From NCBI GenBank assembly GCA_021300195.1, contig JAJTIE010000025.1, positions 1 through 64,000 of the forward strand: a stretch of 64,000 bases of DNA, given 5' to 3'. The position numbers and the translations under genes were made by a program. The DNA comes from Bacteroidota bacterium (GTDB lineage: Bacteria > Bacteroidota > Bacteroidia > J057 > JAJTIE01). Within the stretch, counting starts at the first letter, position 1. Each line of letters starts with the position of its first letter. Below, piece by piece: positions 1-8,763 of the stretch. The notes under the pieces are model-generated. The model saw nothing but the letters and a program-made list of their open reading frames with translations, ran no database searches and was not told the DNA's origin.

Positions 1-3
1 AAA

Positions 4-19
4 GGGGGGGGGGGGGGGG
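4..19. repeat. 16-G homopolymer at the window edge
   Basis: An uninterrupted run of sixteen G sits three bases from the window start, next to AT-rich sequence without genes. Its position at the extreme edge suggests a contig end or sequencing artefact rather than a biological element, but this cannot be decided from the sequence. Confidence 0.6.
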
Positions 20-120
20 TAATTGATTGATTTTTAGCATGACTGAAACAAATAGCAAGAAGTACTTAATTCAACACAATCAAACCTAGCTATTTTTTAT
101 TAAATCGTCAAGTTATTTTC

Positions 121-151
121 AAAAAAATAAAAACCCGGTATTCCTACCGGG
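121..151 (-). terminator. Intrinsic terminator of the aconitase gene
   Basis: Read on the minus strand, CCCGGTA and TACCGGG form a perfect 7-bp stem around a GGAA loop (134-151). It is followed by a T-rich run, five T, one A, seven T (133-121). It lies 34 bases beyond the aconitase stop, where a rho-independent terminator is expected. Confidence 0.88.
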
Positions 152-184
152 CTTTTGTTCAGGCACTGGGCTGCGGGGGGTTGC

Positions 185-2452
185 CTAGGCCTTACTCAGT
201 TCCTTCACACGGTTCAGGGCGCTGCCGGCGCGGAACCACTCGATCTGCTGGGCGTTGTAGGTGTGGTTTACAGCAAACTGCTCGGTGCTGCCATCTGCAT
301 GGGTTAGCTGCAGGGTCAGCGGCTTGCCGGGGGCAAAGCTGGTGAGGCCCAGGATGTCGAGGGTATCGTCTTCCTGTATGCGGTCATAGTCTGCCGGGTT
401 GGCAAAGGTGAGGGCCAGCATACCCTGCTTCTTCAGGTTGGTTTCGTGTATGCGGGCAAAGCTGCGCACCAGTACAGCACGCACGCCCAGGTGGCGGGGC
501 TGCATGGCTGCATGCTCGCGGCTGCTGCCTTCGCCATAGTTTTCATCTCCCACCACAATGCTGCCCAGTCCACTGGCCTTCATGGCGCGGGCCACCACCG
601 GCACCGGCTGGTATTCGCCCGTTAGCGGATTTTTTACCGCATCGGCCTTGTCGTTGTAGGCATTGATGGCACCGGTCAGGGTATTGTTGGCAATGTTATC
701 CAGGTGGCCACGGAAGCGCAGCCAGGGGCCGGCCATGCTGATGTGGTCGGTGGTACACTTGCCCTTGGCCTTAATGAGCAGCTTCAGCCCCTTCAGGTCC
801 GTACCCTCCCAGGCCGGGAAGGGGCTGAGCAGCTGCAGGCGGTCGCTGTCCGGTGCTACCTTTATGACTACACTGCTGCCATCCTGTGCCGGGGCCTGGT
901 AGCCGGGGTCTTCCACGTCGAAGCCCCTGGGCGGCAGCTCTATGCCCTGTGGCTCATCCAGCTTCACCTGCTTGCCGTCTTCATTGGTCAGGGTATCGGT
1001 CAGCGGGTTGAAGGTCAGGTCGCCCGCCAGGGTCATGGCCGTTACGATCTCGGGGCTGGCCACAAAGCCGTGCGTATTGGGGTTCCCGTCGTTACGCTTG
1101 GCAAAGTTCCGGTTGAAGCTGGTGATAATGCTGTTCTTGGGGTTACCGGCCTGGTTGTGGCGCTTCCACTGGCCTATGCAGGGGCCACAGGCGTTTGCCA
1201 GCACCACGCCCCCTATCTCCTCAAAGGTGGCCAGCAGGCCGTCTCGCTCGGCGGTGTAGCGCACCTGCTCGCTGCCGGGGGTTATGGTAAACTCCGACTT
1301 CACCTTCAGGTTTTTCTCGCCCGCCTGCCTGGCCACACTAGCGGCGCGGGTCAGGTCTTCGTAGCTGCTATTGGTGCAGCTGCCTATCAGGCCCACCTCC
1401 AGCTTGGCGGGGTAGCCTTTCTCTCGCACCGCTGCGGCAAACTGGCTGATTGGCCAGGCCAGGTCGGGCGTAAAGGGGCCGTTGATGTGCGGCTCCAGCT
1501 CGCTCAGGTTGATCTCGATCACCTGGTCGAAATACTTTTCGGGCGCATCATACACCCCGGCATCGGCTGTCAGGTGCTGGCTGATGCCCTGGGCCAGGTC
1601 GGCCACATCGGCCCGCCCGGTGCTACGCAGGTAGCGGTCCATGCTGGCATCGTAGGCAAAGGTGCTGGTGGTGGCTCCTATCTCGGCCCCCATGTTGCAT
1701 ATCGTGCCCTTGCCGGTGCAGCTCAGGCTCTCGGCACCTGGGCCAAAGTACTCTACAATGGCACCGGTACCGCCCTTCACAGTCAGGATACCGGCCACTT
1801 TCAGGATCACGTCTTTGGCACTGGTCCAGCCATTCAGTTTGCCGGTCAGTTTTACGCCGATCAGTTTGGGAAACTTCAGCTCCCAGGCCAGTCCGGTCAT
1901 GGCATCCACGGCATCGGCCCCCCCTACGCCTATGGCTACCATGCCCAGGCCGCCGGCGTTCACCGTATGGCTGTCCGTACCGATCATCATCCCGCCAGGG
2001 AAGGCGTAGTTTTCCAGCACCACCTGGTGGATAATGCCGGCACCGGGCTTCCAGAAACCGATGCCGTACTTTTTAGAGACAGACTCCAGAAAGCCGAATA
2101 CTTCTTTGTTCTCCTCCAGGGCGCGCTTCATGTCGGCATCGGCCCCGTCCTCGGCCTGTATCAGGTGGTCGCAGTGCACGGTACTGGGCAGGTCTACCCG
2201 GGCCTTGCCTGCCTGCACAAACTGTAGTAGGGCCATCTGGGCAGTGGCATCCTGCATGGCCACACGGTCTACCCGGAAGTCTACATAGCTCTTGGCTCGC
2301 TCATACTTCTCTGTGGCCAACCCGTCATACAGGTGGCTATACAGTATTTTCTCGGTGAAGGTGAGCGGACGGCCCACTATGCTGCGAGCAGCGGCCACAC
2401 GGTCCGGAAATGCGGCATACACCGCCTTGATCATGTCGATATCAAAAGCCAT
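185..2452 (-). CDS. acn: Aconitate hydratase (aconitase), 755 aa
   Basis: Converts citrate to isocitrate via cis-aconitate in the TCA cycle, in the cytoplasm, using a [4Fe-4S] cluster. The cluster cysteines are visible: one in GSCTNS near residue 360 and the CxxC of [10 protein letters not shown] near 421-424. The mobile C-terminal swivel domain has [13 protein letters not shown] near residue 637. The length fits the mitochondrial-type aconitases common in Bacteroidota. An upstream in-frame ATG at 2521 would add 23 residues ([10 protein letters not shown] and so on) that do not look like aconitase. It also lies upstream of the predicted transcription start near 2491, so the ATG at 2452 ([12 protein letters not shown]) is preferred. 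The gene stands alone, divergent from the MarR gene, with its own promoter and terminator. Confidence 0.96.
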   Translation of the reverse strand: MAFDIDMIKAVYAAFPDRVAAARSIVGRPLTFTEKILYSHLYDGLATEKYERAKSYVDFRVDRVAMQDATAQMALLQFVQAGKARVDLPSTVHCDHLIQAEDGADADMKRALEENKEVFGFLESVSKKYGIGFWKPGAGIIHQVVLENYAFPGGMMIGTDSHTVNAGGLGMVAIGVGGADAVDAMTGLAWELKFPKLIGVKLTGKLNGWTSAKDVILKVAGILTVKGGTGAIVEYFGPGAESLSCTGKGTICNMGAEIGATTSTFAYDASMDRYLRSTGRADVADLAQGISQHLTADAGVYDAPEKYFDQVIEINLSELEPHINGPFTPDLAWPISQFAAAVREKGYPAKLEVGLIGSCTNSSYEDLTRAASVARQAGEKNLKVKSEFTITPGSEQVRYTAERDGLLATFEEIGGVVLANACGPCIGQWKRHNQAGNPKNSIITSFNRNFAKRNDGNPNTHGFVASPEIVTAMTLAGDLTFNPLTDTLTNEDGKQVKLDEPQGIELPPRGFDVEDPGYQAPAQDGSSVVIKVAPDSDRLQLLSPFPAWEGTDLKGLKLLIKAKGKCTTDHISMAGPWLRFRGHLDNIANNTLTGAINAYNDKADAVKNPLTGEYQPVPVVARAMKASGLGSIVVGDENYGEGSSREHAAMQPRHLGVRAVLVRSFARIHETNLKKQGMLALTFANPADYDRIQEDDTLDILGLTSFAPGKPLTLQLTHADGSTEQFAVNHTYNAQQIEWFRAGSALNRVKELSKA

Positions 2453-2494
2453 ATACAAAGATTCAGATGGGAACGATAATAACGATTGCTGTTG

Positions 2495-2521
2495 CAAAAA
2501 TACAGCATTCTGGCCGGACAA
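2495..2521 (-). promoter_or_regulatory. Bacteroidota-type promoter for aconitase
   Basis: On the minus strand, TATTTTTG (2502-2495) matches the -7 consensus TAnnTTTG exactly. TTG (2521-2519) lies 16 bases upstream as the -33 element. Predicted transcription start is near 2491, giving a leader of about 39 bases. Spacing is one base short of the usual 17-23. Confidence 0.65.
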
Positions 2522-2580
2522 AAACCTATAAAATGCGGGGGATATTGAATTTATACCCGCAGCTCGGGGTTCATAGGGGG

Positions 2581-3027
2581 ATGCATCAGCCGGAAGAAGC
2601 CATTTTCAAGTTGATTGCCTGTGCCCACGAGCAGATAAACCGGCGGCTACAAGCGCGGCTGGATGCCGCTGGCGTGCCCCTTACTGCCGATCAGTTCCGG
2701 ATCATGCAAAGGCTATGGGAGGCCGAAGGCACAAACCAGCAGCAGCTGGCCTGTGCACTGCGGCGAAACCGTGGCTCGGTAACCCGTATTCTGGACGTGC
2801 TAGAGCGCAAGGGGCTGGTATGCCGCCGCTGCGATGACGGCGACAAGCGTGTGAACAAAGTGTGCCTGACGGCCGAGGGAAGACGCTGGCAGCACAGTGC
2901 ATGCACTGCGGCTAGCCAGGCCCTGGCCGACGCTAGCCAGGGCCTGCACGCCCTGCAGCAAGACCAGCTGCAGGCTGCGCTAAGGGTGGTTATACAAAAC
3001 CTGGAAGCAGCCCCCATCCATGCCTAA
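2581..3027 (+). CDS. MarR-family transcriptional regulator, 148 aa
   Basis: A small winged-helix DNA-binding protein. The fold is recognisable from the N-terminal dimerisation helix, the helix-turn-helix ([20 protein letters not shown] then [10 protein letters not shown]) and the wing ([16 protein letters not shown]), which ends in the typical 'LT.eG' motif. The start at 2581 (MHQPEEAIF) begins at the expected helix. In-frame ATGs at 2467 and 2533 would add low-complexity leader residues. Its 3' end overlaps the carotenoid desaturase start by 8 bases, so the two are almost certainly co-transcribed. It may therefore control carotenoid synthesis, though MarR proteins may also autoregulate or act elsewhere. 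Three Cys lie around the wing (two in VCRRC), which could matter for redox sensing; this is only inference. Confidence 0.85.
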   Translation: MHQPEEAIFKLIACAHEQINRRLQARLDAAGVPLTADQFRIMQRLWEAEGTNQQQLACALRRNRGSVTRILDVLERKGLVCRRCDDGDKRVNKVCLTAEGRRWQHSACTAASQALADASQGLHALQQDQLQAALRVVIQNLEAAPIHA

Positions 3028-4486
3028 AGCCCTGGTAGTAGGTGCCGGAATGGCCGGCCTGGCAGCCAGTATACGCCTGGCCCGCCTGGGCTACGACGTA
3101 GCGGTGTATGAGCAGCAAAGCGGACCCGGTGGCAAATTGAACGTGCTACAGCTGGATGGCTATCGCTTCGACACGGGGCCGTCCCTCTTTACCCTACCCG
3201 AGCTGGTAACCGAGCTGTTTTCCCTCTGCCAGGAAGATCCCGCGGCCTATTTCCAGTACAGGCGGTTAGACCCCATTACACGCTACTTCTGGGCAGACGG
3301 AACACGGCTAACAGCCTGGGCCGATCCCGAGCGTTTTGCCCAGGAATGCCAGCAGGTACTGGGTGCCCCAGCAGCCGAGGTGAGGGCCTTTCTGCAGCAG
3401 GCAGCCGCCAAGTATCGGCTGGCCGCCCCCTTCTTCCTGCAGCAGAGCCTGCACCGCCTGCACAGCTACACACGCCCCACTGCCCTGCGTGCCCTGCTGC
3501 AGCTGCCCCAGCTAGAGACTGGCCGAAGCATGGGCAGCGGGATAGACCGCCGCATCCGGCACCCCAAGCTGCGGCAGCTATTCCGCCGCTATGCCACCTA
3601 CAACGGCAGCCACCCCGAGCGAGCCCCCGCTACCCTGAACCTGATCCCCCACCTGGAATTCAACCTGGGGGCCTACCTGCCGGTGGGGGGCATGTATGCC
3701 ATAGCCCAGGCGCTGGAAGGGCTGGCCCGGCGGCAGGGCGTGCATTTCCACTACAACCAGCCGGTGGAACGCATAACGGTGGAGAAACAACGTGCCACCG
3801 GCCTACAGGTAAATGGCAGCCTGCTAGCAGCCGACCAGGTGGTGTGCAACCTGGATGTATTCTATGCCTACCACCGGCTGCTGCCAGACCAAAAGCCCCC
3901 CGAGCGAACCCTGCGGCAGGAACGCAGCAGCAGTGCGCTGATCTTCTACTGGGGGATAAACCGCAGTTTTTCCGAGCTGGATGTACACAACATTTTCTTT
4001 TCGGAGGACTATGCCGGGGAGTTCAGCGCGCTCTTTGCAGACCGAAGCCTGCACGCCGACCCCACCGTGTACGTACACATAACCAGCAAACAGGAGCCGC
4101 AAGATGCACCCGCAGGATGCGAAAACTGGTTTGTGATGATCAATGCGCCTAGCCTGGCCGGCCAGGACTGGGGCAAGCTGATCCCCCGTGCGCGGCAGCA
4201 CATACTGGCCAAGCTGGAGCGCATGCTCGGGCAGCCCGTGGCCGCACGCATAGTGGCCGAGCAGGTACTCGGCCCCGAGCAAATACAGGCAAATACCGGC
4301 AGCTACCAGGGTGCCCTGTATGGCACGGCTAGCAACAACCGATTTGCAGCTTTTCTGCGCCACCCCAATTTTATCCACCGTATCCGCAACCTGTACTTCT
4401 GTGGGGGTAGCGTGCACCCGGGTGGGGGGGTGCCCCTCAGCTTACTTTCGGGTAAGATTGTGGCAGACTTGATTGCAAAGCGCTGA
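3020..4486 (+). CDS. crtD: Carotenoid desaturase of the CrtI/CrtD family, probably CrtD-like
   Basis: An FAD-dependent desaturase, 488 aa. The N-terminus has the dinucleotide-binding motif VVGAGMAGLAASIRLARLG followed by the acidic residue of VYE. The C-terminus has the family signature CGGSVHPGGGVPLSLLSGKI. The GGSVHPGGG-PL form, together with HNIFFSEDY, resembles 1-hydroxycarotenoid 3,4-desaturases (CrtD) of Bacteroidota more than phytoene desaturases (CrtI), which usually have G-THPG-G-PG. The predicted step is 3,4-desaturation of a hydroxylated gamma-carotene- or torulene-type end group at the inner membrane. The start overlaps the upstream MarR gene (3020-3027). No crtB, crtI, crtY or hydroxylase gene is in the window, so the rest of the pathway must lie elsewhere. 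The exact substrate is unproven. Confidence 0.8.
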   Translation: MPKALVVGAGMAGLAASIRLARLGYDVAVYEQQSGPGGKLNVLQLDGYRFDTGPSLFTLPELVTELFSLCQEDPAAYFQYRRLDPITRYFWADGTRLTAWADPERFAQECQQVLGAPAAEVRAFLQQAAAKYRLAAPFFLQQSLHRLHSYTRPTALRALLQLPQLETGRSMGSGIDRRIRHPKLRQLFRRYATYNGSHPERAPATLNLIPHLEFNLGAYLPVGGMYAIAQALEGLARRQGVHFHYNQPVERITVEKQRATGLQVNGSLLAADQVVCNLDVFYAYHRLLPDQKPPERTLRQERSSSALIFYWGINRSFSELDVHNIFFSEDYAGEFSALFADRSLHADPTVYVHITSKQEPQDAPAGCENWFVMINAPSLAGQDWGKLIPRARQHILAKLERMLGQPVAARIVAEQVLGPEQIQANTGSYQGALYGTASNNRFAAFLRHPNFIHRIRNLYFCGGSVHPGGGVPLSLLSGKIVADLIAKR

Positions 4487-4556
4487 TCCATGCAGCCTGG
4501 CTGAAAATCGGTGGTTTCTTGTATCTTGTAGGCTGAATGTTATGCGACCATAGCCT

Positions 4557-5093
4557 ATGAACCTGACAATCAAGACAAAAATGCCGGAAGTTATCCTGAG
4601 GCCCTGGCAGGATGGCGACCAGCTTACCCTCAGCAGCATTGCCAACGACCTGGAGATATGGCGAAACCTGCGCGACCACTTTCCGCACCCCTACCGGCTG
4701 GAGGATGCGGAGGCCTGGGTAGCCACTGCCAGCAAGCAGCGCCCCCTGTACAACCTGGCCATTGTGCTGAATGGCAAGGTAGCCGGCGGGATAGGCATGG
4801 AGCCAGGCCGAGACATCATGCGCTTTGTGGGCGAAGTAGGTTTCTGGATAGGCACCAAGCACCAGGGCACCGGCATCCTGAAGGCCGCTATCCCGGCCTA
4901 TGCCAAGTATGCCTTCGATAATCTGGGGTTCCGCTTCCTTACCTCCATGGTACTGGGCTGGAACGAAAAAGGCGCACACACCCTGGAGGCCTGCGGCTTT
5001 CAGCGGATGACCACCTACCCCAAGGCGGGCAATAAGGACCGCGAGTTTGTGGATGTACACCTCTACGGCATCTCCCCGAAACCCCAGCTCTAG
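4557..5093 (+). CDS. GNAT-family N-acetyltransferase, 178 aa
   Basis: Resembles the RimJ/RimL branch of acetyl-CoA-dependent acetyltransferases. Evidence is the opening VILRPWQDGDQ, the central beta strands with VAGGIGMEPG and VGEVGFWIG, the acetyl-CoA site region (HQGTGILKAAIPAYAKYAF) and the ending LEACGFQRM, all in the order usual for the fold. The acceptor could be a protein N-terminus or a small molecule and cannot be told from sequence. It starts 70 bases after the carotenoid desaturase on the same strand and may be in its transcript. A 14-base GC palindrome (5095-5108) follows the stop codon directly. Confidence 0.85.
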   Translation: MNLTIKTKMPEVILRPWQDGDQLTLSSIANDLEIWRNLRDHFPHPYRLEDAEAWVATASKQRPLYNLAIVLNGKVAGGIGMEPGRDIMRFVGEVGFWIGTKHQGTGILKAAIPAYAKYAFDNLGFRFLTSMVLGWNEKGAHTLEACGFQRMTTYPKAGNKDREFVDVHLYGISPKPQL

Positions 5094-5094
5094 C

Positions 5095-5108
5095 GGGGCG
5101 CGCGCCCC
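5095..5108. repeat. 14-base perfect palindrome after the GNAT gene
   Basis: GGGGCGCGCGCCCC begins one base after the GNAT stop codon. It could help terminate transcription between the GNAT gene and the convergent nuoA, but there is no T-run, so the role is unclear. Confidence 0.4.
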
Positions 5109-5183
5109 TGGGGGTAGTGGGCTAGCCGGGCAGGCCAAATCCAGTTTCTCCCGGCAAAGAGGCTGTATGAAAAGGCTTATTCG

Positions 5184-5654
5184 CTAGCTATACTTTTCAT
5201 TCACCGCCTGGTACAGCTCAGGTGGGATGGGCACGGTGGCTGCGGGTGCCTTCGGCTGCGGCGGTTCCGGGCGTATCCAGTCTATATCGCCCTTCTGCCA
5301 GATGTATACCAGCCCCAGCAGCAGGATGCCGATAAAGAGGAAGGCCTCTAGTACAGCAAAGCTTGTCCAGCCGGGCACCGTTTTCAAGCCTGGGTCTGCA
5401 TACACGGTGGCCCAGGGGAATAGCAGCAGCACCTCCACATCGAAGATCAGAAAGATGAGGGCCATCCCATAGTAGCGTACATTGAACTGATGCCAGGCGG
5501 TGCCCACAGGCTCCTCGCCGCACTCGTAGCTGCTGTTTTTTTCAGCATTGGGGCGGCGCGGAGCCAGCAGGCGGCTGGTAACCATTCCGCCCAGAATAAA
5601 AATAAGCCCCCCGGCTACGAAGAGTAGAATCTTGGCATACTCCTGCATAGGCAT
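5184..5654 (-). CDS. nuoA: NADH-quinone oxidoreductase subunit A
   Basis: A membrane subunit of respiratory complex I, 156 aa. Family features are the first membrane segment (ILLFVAGGLIFILGGMV), the loop motif SSYECGEEPVG with its conserved Cys, then QFNVRYYGMALIFLIFDVEV and a third segment (FAVLEAFLFIGILLLGLVY). The C-terminal tail is Pro/Ala-rich and longer than in most NuoA. An internal ATG two codons in (MQEYAK) is an equally possible start. A near-consensus -7 box, TATCTTTA on the minus strand (5673-5666), would place the transcript start about 8 bases before the first ATG. The usual nuoB neighbour is missing. Three other complex I genes (nuoJ, K, L) lie near 24-27 kb. Confidence 0.94.
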   Translation of the reverse strand: MPMQEYAKILLFVAGGLIFILGGMVTSRLLAPRRPNAEKNSSYECGEEPVGTAWHQFNVRYYGMALIFLIFDVEVLLLFPWATVYADPGLKTVPGWTSFAVLEAFLFIGILLLGLVYIWQKGDIDWIRPEPPQPKAPAATVPIPPELYQAVNEKYS

Positions 5655-5715
5655 CTGTAATGGTGTAAAGATAAGGCAAAAGACCCGCCGCTCGCCCGCT
5701 ATGGCGTGGGCTTTG

Positions 5716-5723
5716 TAGCTTTG
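5716..5723 (+). promoter_or_regulatory. -7 box placed for a leaderless transcript
   Basis: TAGCTTTG matches TAnnTTTG exactly and begins 11 bases before the ATG at 5727. A box centred at -7 would therefore put +1 on the A of the start codon. No TTG is visible at the -33 position. Confidence 0.55.
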
Positions 5724-5726
5724 TGT

Positions 5727-6884
5727 ATGCTTTCACCCGAAGAGCGCGCCCTGGTGGCCCGGCATCTGGCCGATGACCCCACCCGCCTGGCGCTACAGCT
5801 GCGGCGGCAGGCGGGTGCACGGGCGGCCGTGGTGGCCACCCAGGTGGCACTGCTACAGCGGGCGCGGCACAAACTGCCCACCTGGGCCGCAGCCCGCTGC
5901 GAGCTGGAGCGTACGGCGCTGGAGCAGGCCAGCAGCGAGGCCGCAGCCGCACTCAGGTTTGCAGGCCTGCAGGGCGAGCGGGCTATAGACCTGACCGGGG
6001 GACTGGGGGTAGACAGCTGGCAGCTGGCCCGCCAGTACCGAGCGGTGCTATACGTAGAGCCGCAGCCCGAACGGATAGAGCTGGCCCGCCAAAACTTTGA
6101 GACCCTGGGGGTGCTGCCCCGCATGCAGCTGCTCCTCCATACGGCCGAATCGGCCCTGACCACCCTACCCGAGGCTGACCTGATCTACCTGGACCCAGAC
6201 CGACGCGCCGATGGGGGGCGGCGCATCCGGCTGGAGGCCATGCAGCCAGACGTACTGCAGCTGATGCCACACCTGCTGGCCCTGGCCCCACGGGTGTGTG
6301 TCAAGCTAAGCCCCATGCTGGATGCACAGGAGCTGGCACGCAGGCTGCCCCAGGCCTGCCGCATAGAGGCACTGGGGCTGCAGGGCGAGTGTAAGGAGCT
6401 ACTGGCCTGGGTGCAGCGAGAACCGGCATCTCCGCACCAGTGGCTGGCGCGGGGCCCCGGCTGGCAGGTAGCAAAGGGACAACCCCAGCCAAAGCTGGTA
6501 CCGGTGGCCGAACCGGCTGTAGGCAAGCCCGATACCTGGGTGTATGAGGCCGACCCCGCTGTGTACAAGATGGATCTGCTAGCCGAGGCCGCCCAGCAGT
6601 ACCTGAACGAGTATAGGCTAACAGGGCCGCGTGGCTATGCACTGAGTGATACCGATGCCCCTGCCTGGCCAGGTCGCCGCTGGCGGCTGGCAGGAACCCT
6701 GCCGGCAGCACAGCATGCCCTAAAAAAAATGCTAACCGCAGCGGGCATAACCGCCGCATTTATCAGTGGACGCGAATACCCGGAAAAACCAGAACTGCTG
6801 CGCAAAAGGCTGAAGCTGAAAGAAAGCAGCAAGCTTGGGCTGCTGTTTACCCCAGGGGCTGTATACCACGTGGAAACCGGGTAG
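5727..6884 (+). CDS. Class I SAM-dependent methyltransferase, THUMP-like (PG_1098 type), 385 aa
   Basis: The SAM-binding core is clear: motif I DLTGGLGVDSW near residue 88, the acidic strand end YVEPQPERI, and the DLIYLDPDRR motif near 151. A C-terminal region of about 100 residues (GYALSDTDAPAWPGRRWRL, then KKMLTAAGITAAFISGREYP) resembles the THUMP-like domain of Bacteroidota proteins typified by Porphyromonas PG_1098. That domain suggests an RNA substrate, but the target is unknown. The ATG at 5727 (MLSPEERAL) fits the family better than the in-frame ATG at 5706. It also lies exactly 11 bases after the first base of a -7 box. The gene is divergent from nuoA. Confidence 0.88.
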   Translation: MLSPEERALVARHLADDPTRLALQLRRQAGARAAVVATQVALLQRARHKLPTWAAARCELERTALEQASSEAAAALRFAGLQGERAIDLTGGLGVDSWQLARQYRAVLYVEPQPERIELARQNFETLGVLPRMQLLLHTAESALTTLPEADLIYLDPDRRADGGRRIRLEAMQPDVLQLMPHLLALAPRVCVKLSPMLDAQELARRLPQACRIEALGLQGECKELLAWVQREPASPHQWLARGPGWQVAKGQPQPKLVPVAEPAVGKPDTWVYEADPAVYKMDLLAEAAQQYLNEYRLTGPRGYALSDTDAPAWPGRRWRLAGTLPAAQHALKKMLTAAGITAAFISGREYPEKPELLRKRLKLKESSKLGLLFTPGAVYHVETG

Positions 6885-7004
6885 ACCCCATGGCCCTGAG
6901 GTGCCTCGCACTACCTAAACACTCGTACCCAAAGATAGATTATGGGGGGATGCAGCAGGAGACCGAATGCGCCAGTACTTTGATTGGACCGGCGGATTGG
7001 CAGA

Positions 7005-7931
7005 TCAAAAATACTCGGCCCAACCCGTGCCCATATAGGCAGCGGGAAAAAGCCTGGGGTGTAGTACCTCAGCCAAAATCTCGAAGCCCTGCACCAGGCG
7101 CGGAGCCGGCCGGTTGAAGTAGCTACTGCCATTCAGCACGTACACCTGCTTACGCCTGAAAGCCCGCAGTGTACGGAAGTACTCATTCTGGTGTATATTC
7201 CGTACCGCTACCCCCGCCCCGTACAGATCCAGTCCGTAGGGGATCATCAGCAGCAGATCGGGGTCCAGCTCCGCTATCTGCTCCCAGCTGAGTATGCGGG
7301 CAGGGTGTGCCTCGGCCCCAAAAGGCTCGTAGCCACCTGCCAGACTGATCATCTCGGGTATCCACTGCCCCACACTGGTGGGTGGAGCAAAATTTTCCAG
7401 CGCCAAAACGGTAGGTTTCGGCTCATCCTTCAGCTTCTCCAGCTTTCGCTTGGTTTTCTCCAGGCGCAGGGTCATCTGCTTCACCAGCTCTACCCCCTTG
7501 TGCGGGGCACCTACCTCAAAGGAAATGACCTCTATACTCTCCATCACCTCATCCATGCTCTCGGGGGCAATGGACACCAGCTTGCATTCTTGACCTAGGT
7601 AATCACTCAGGGCCTTGCTCACCTCTGCAAAGGGGATATTCAGCTCTCGCGTAAGGCACTGGGTGATGACGATATCCGGCTTTAGTTCCTTGAGGCTATC
7701 CAGCTCTACCTGATAGATAGAGAGCGCTGCTTGCAGCAAATCTTTCCCATCGGCAGCGCGTGGGCTGGACATCGGCCTGCTGATGCGCGGAGCCGTAACC
7801 ACCGGTACGCTGCCCACGCGCGCGGGATAGTCACTATCGTGGCTACGCCCCACCAGCTGACCGGCAAATCCACACTCGGCCACAATCTCGGTAGCGGCGG
7901 GCAATAGGGATGCAATTCGATGATGTGCCAT
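7005..7931 (-). CDS. BtuF-like ABC substrate-binding protein, 308 aa
   Basis: Belongs to the helical-backbone binding-protein family for cobalamin or iron chelates. The opening RIASLLPAATEIVAECG and LVGRSHDSDYP, then KPDIVITQCL and DPDLLLMIPYGL, are typical of the BtuF-like branch. No signal peptide is visible from the ATG at 7931 (MAHHRIASLLP), and the in-frame ATG at 7952 adds none. Standalone cytoplasmic-looking members of this branch are common, and their role is not settled. No permease or ATPase gene is adjacent, so transport is not supported by context. Its start is 24 bases downstream of the stop of the RsmI-like methyltransferase gene, so the two probably share a transcript. Confidence 0.8.
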   Translation of the reverse strand: MAHHRIASLLPAATEIVAECGFAGQLVGRSHDSDYPARVGSVPVVTAPRISRPMSSPRAADGKDLLQAALSIYQVELDSLKELKPDIVITQCLTRELNIPFAEVSKALSDYLGQECKLVSIAPESMDEVMESIEVISFEVGAPHKGVELVKQMTLRLEKTKRKLEKLKDEPKPTVLALENFAPPTSVGQWIPEMISLAGGYEPFGAEAHPARILSWEQIAELDPDLLLMIPYGLDLYGAGVAVRNIHQNEYFRTLRAFRRKQVYVLNGSSYFNRPAPRLVQGFEILAEVLHPRLFPAAYMGTGWAEYF

Positions 7932-7955
7932 AGGTAGACAAAGATGCTGCAAATA

Positions 7956-8684
7956 TTACACAATGCCTGCATAGATCAAAAAGATTGCCGGGCGCTGGTG
8001 CAGCTCGGGCAGGGGGCGTGCGTGCCAGCTGCCTACGGCGGCACTATAGATGTAGGGGGTGGTGGCACCCAGGTCTGCCGCCACCCCCAGGCGTGTATCG
8101 GGCTGCAGCACCTCCATGCAGGCCTGCAGTAGCTGGCGGTTTCGGTAGGGTGTTTCCATAAACACCTGGGTCATGTCCTGCTGGCGGCTTTGTAGTTCCA
8201 AGCTACGCAGGGCTTTTCGGCGTGCACCTTCGGCTACCGGCAGGTAGCCCTGGAAGGCAAAGCGCTGGCCCTGCAGGCCACTACCCATGAGTGCCAGCAG
8301 GATGCTGCTGGGGCCTGCCAGTGGCCGCACAGGCACCCCCAGCTCATGCGCCCAGGCCACCAGGCGCGCACCCGGATCGGCTACGCCAGGTGCCCCGGCA
8401 TCGCTCACCAGCCCCAGGGCCTGGCCCTGCAGGGGCAGCTGGGCCCACTGCATCAGCTCTACATCGGGGGTATCTGGCCGCAGCTCATACAGGTGGTAAT
8501 CTCCTACCAGGCCCGTATCTAGCCCATCGGCCCGGGCTGCCTGGGCCACAAAGCGGCGGGCCGGGCGGGCATGTTCCACCACCAGGTGGCGTAGCTGCAG
8601 CAGGCAGCTGCGTGCTTCTGCCGATATGCCCCACAGAGACTGCTCTTGCAGGGGGCTGGGTATGAGGTACAGGGCTGGCTCCAT
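7956..8684 (-). CDS. RsmI-like SAM-dependent methyltransferase (tetrapyrrole methylase fold), 242 aa
   Basis: Related to RsmI, which 2'-O-methylates C1402 of 16S rRNA. Matching features are LYLIPSPL at the N-terminus, the motif GLVSDAGAPGVADPGARLV near residue 90, PLAGPSSILLALMGSGL, and METPYRNRQLLQ. In RsmI the central motif normally reads SDAGTPLISDPG; here GAPGV replaces GTPLI. That change, and a length near 240 aa instead of about 280, place it with the shorter Bacteroidota paralogues whose target is unproven. A -7 box (TAGCTTTG, 8696-8689) ends four bases before the ATG, so the mRNA should have almost no leader. Confidence 0.85.
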   Translation of the reverse strand: MEPALYLIPSPLQEQSLWGISAEARSCLLQLRHLVVEHARPARRFVAQAARADGLDTGLVGDYHLYELRPDTPDVELMQWAQLPLQGQALGLVSDAGAPGVADPGARLVAWAHELGVPVRPLAGPSSILLALMGSGLQGQRFAFQGYLPVAEGARRKALRSLELQSRQQDMTQVFMETPYRNRQLLQACMEVLQPDTRLGVAADLGATTPYIYSAAVGSWHARPLPELHQRPAIFLIYAGIV

Positions 8685-8688
8685 GCCG

Positions 8689-8696
8689 CAAAGCTA
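8689..8696 (-). promoter_or_regulatory. -7 box for the RsmI-like gene
   Basis: TAGCTTTG on the minus strand matches TAnnTTTG. Counting 11 bases from its first T gives a start at 8685, one base before the ATG at 8684. No -33 TTG is obvious. Confidence 0.5.
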
Positions 8697-8751
8697 CACA
8701 GCCTTGCCCAGCAGTTTAGCCCATGCGGGTGGCGTTGTAGCTGGAATTTCG

Positions 8752-8759
8752 TACTTTTC
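8752..8759 (+). promoter_or_regulatory. Candidate -7 box for the small membrane protein
   Basis: TACTTTTC differs from TAnnTTTG only in the last base. It begins 12 bases before the ATG at 8764, the same geometry as the divergent RsmI-like promoter. No -33 element is seen at the usual distance. Confidence 0.35.
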
Positions 8760-8763
8760 CGGC

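Noticed and set aside
1-184. A promoter or gene at the left edge
   Set aside because: Apart from the poly-G run and the aconitase terminator there is no frame or consensus element. The AT-rich bases give no support.
704-2227. 507-residue open frame on the plus strand
   Set aside because: Lies wholly antisense to aconitase, which has clear cluster cysteines. The product is Gly/Ala/His-rich without any motif, as expected for a GC-rich shadow frame.
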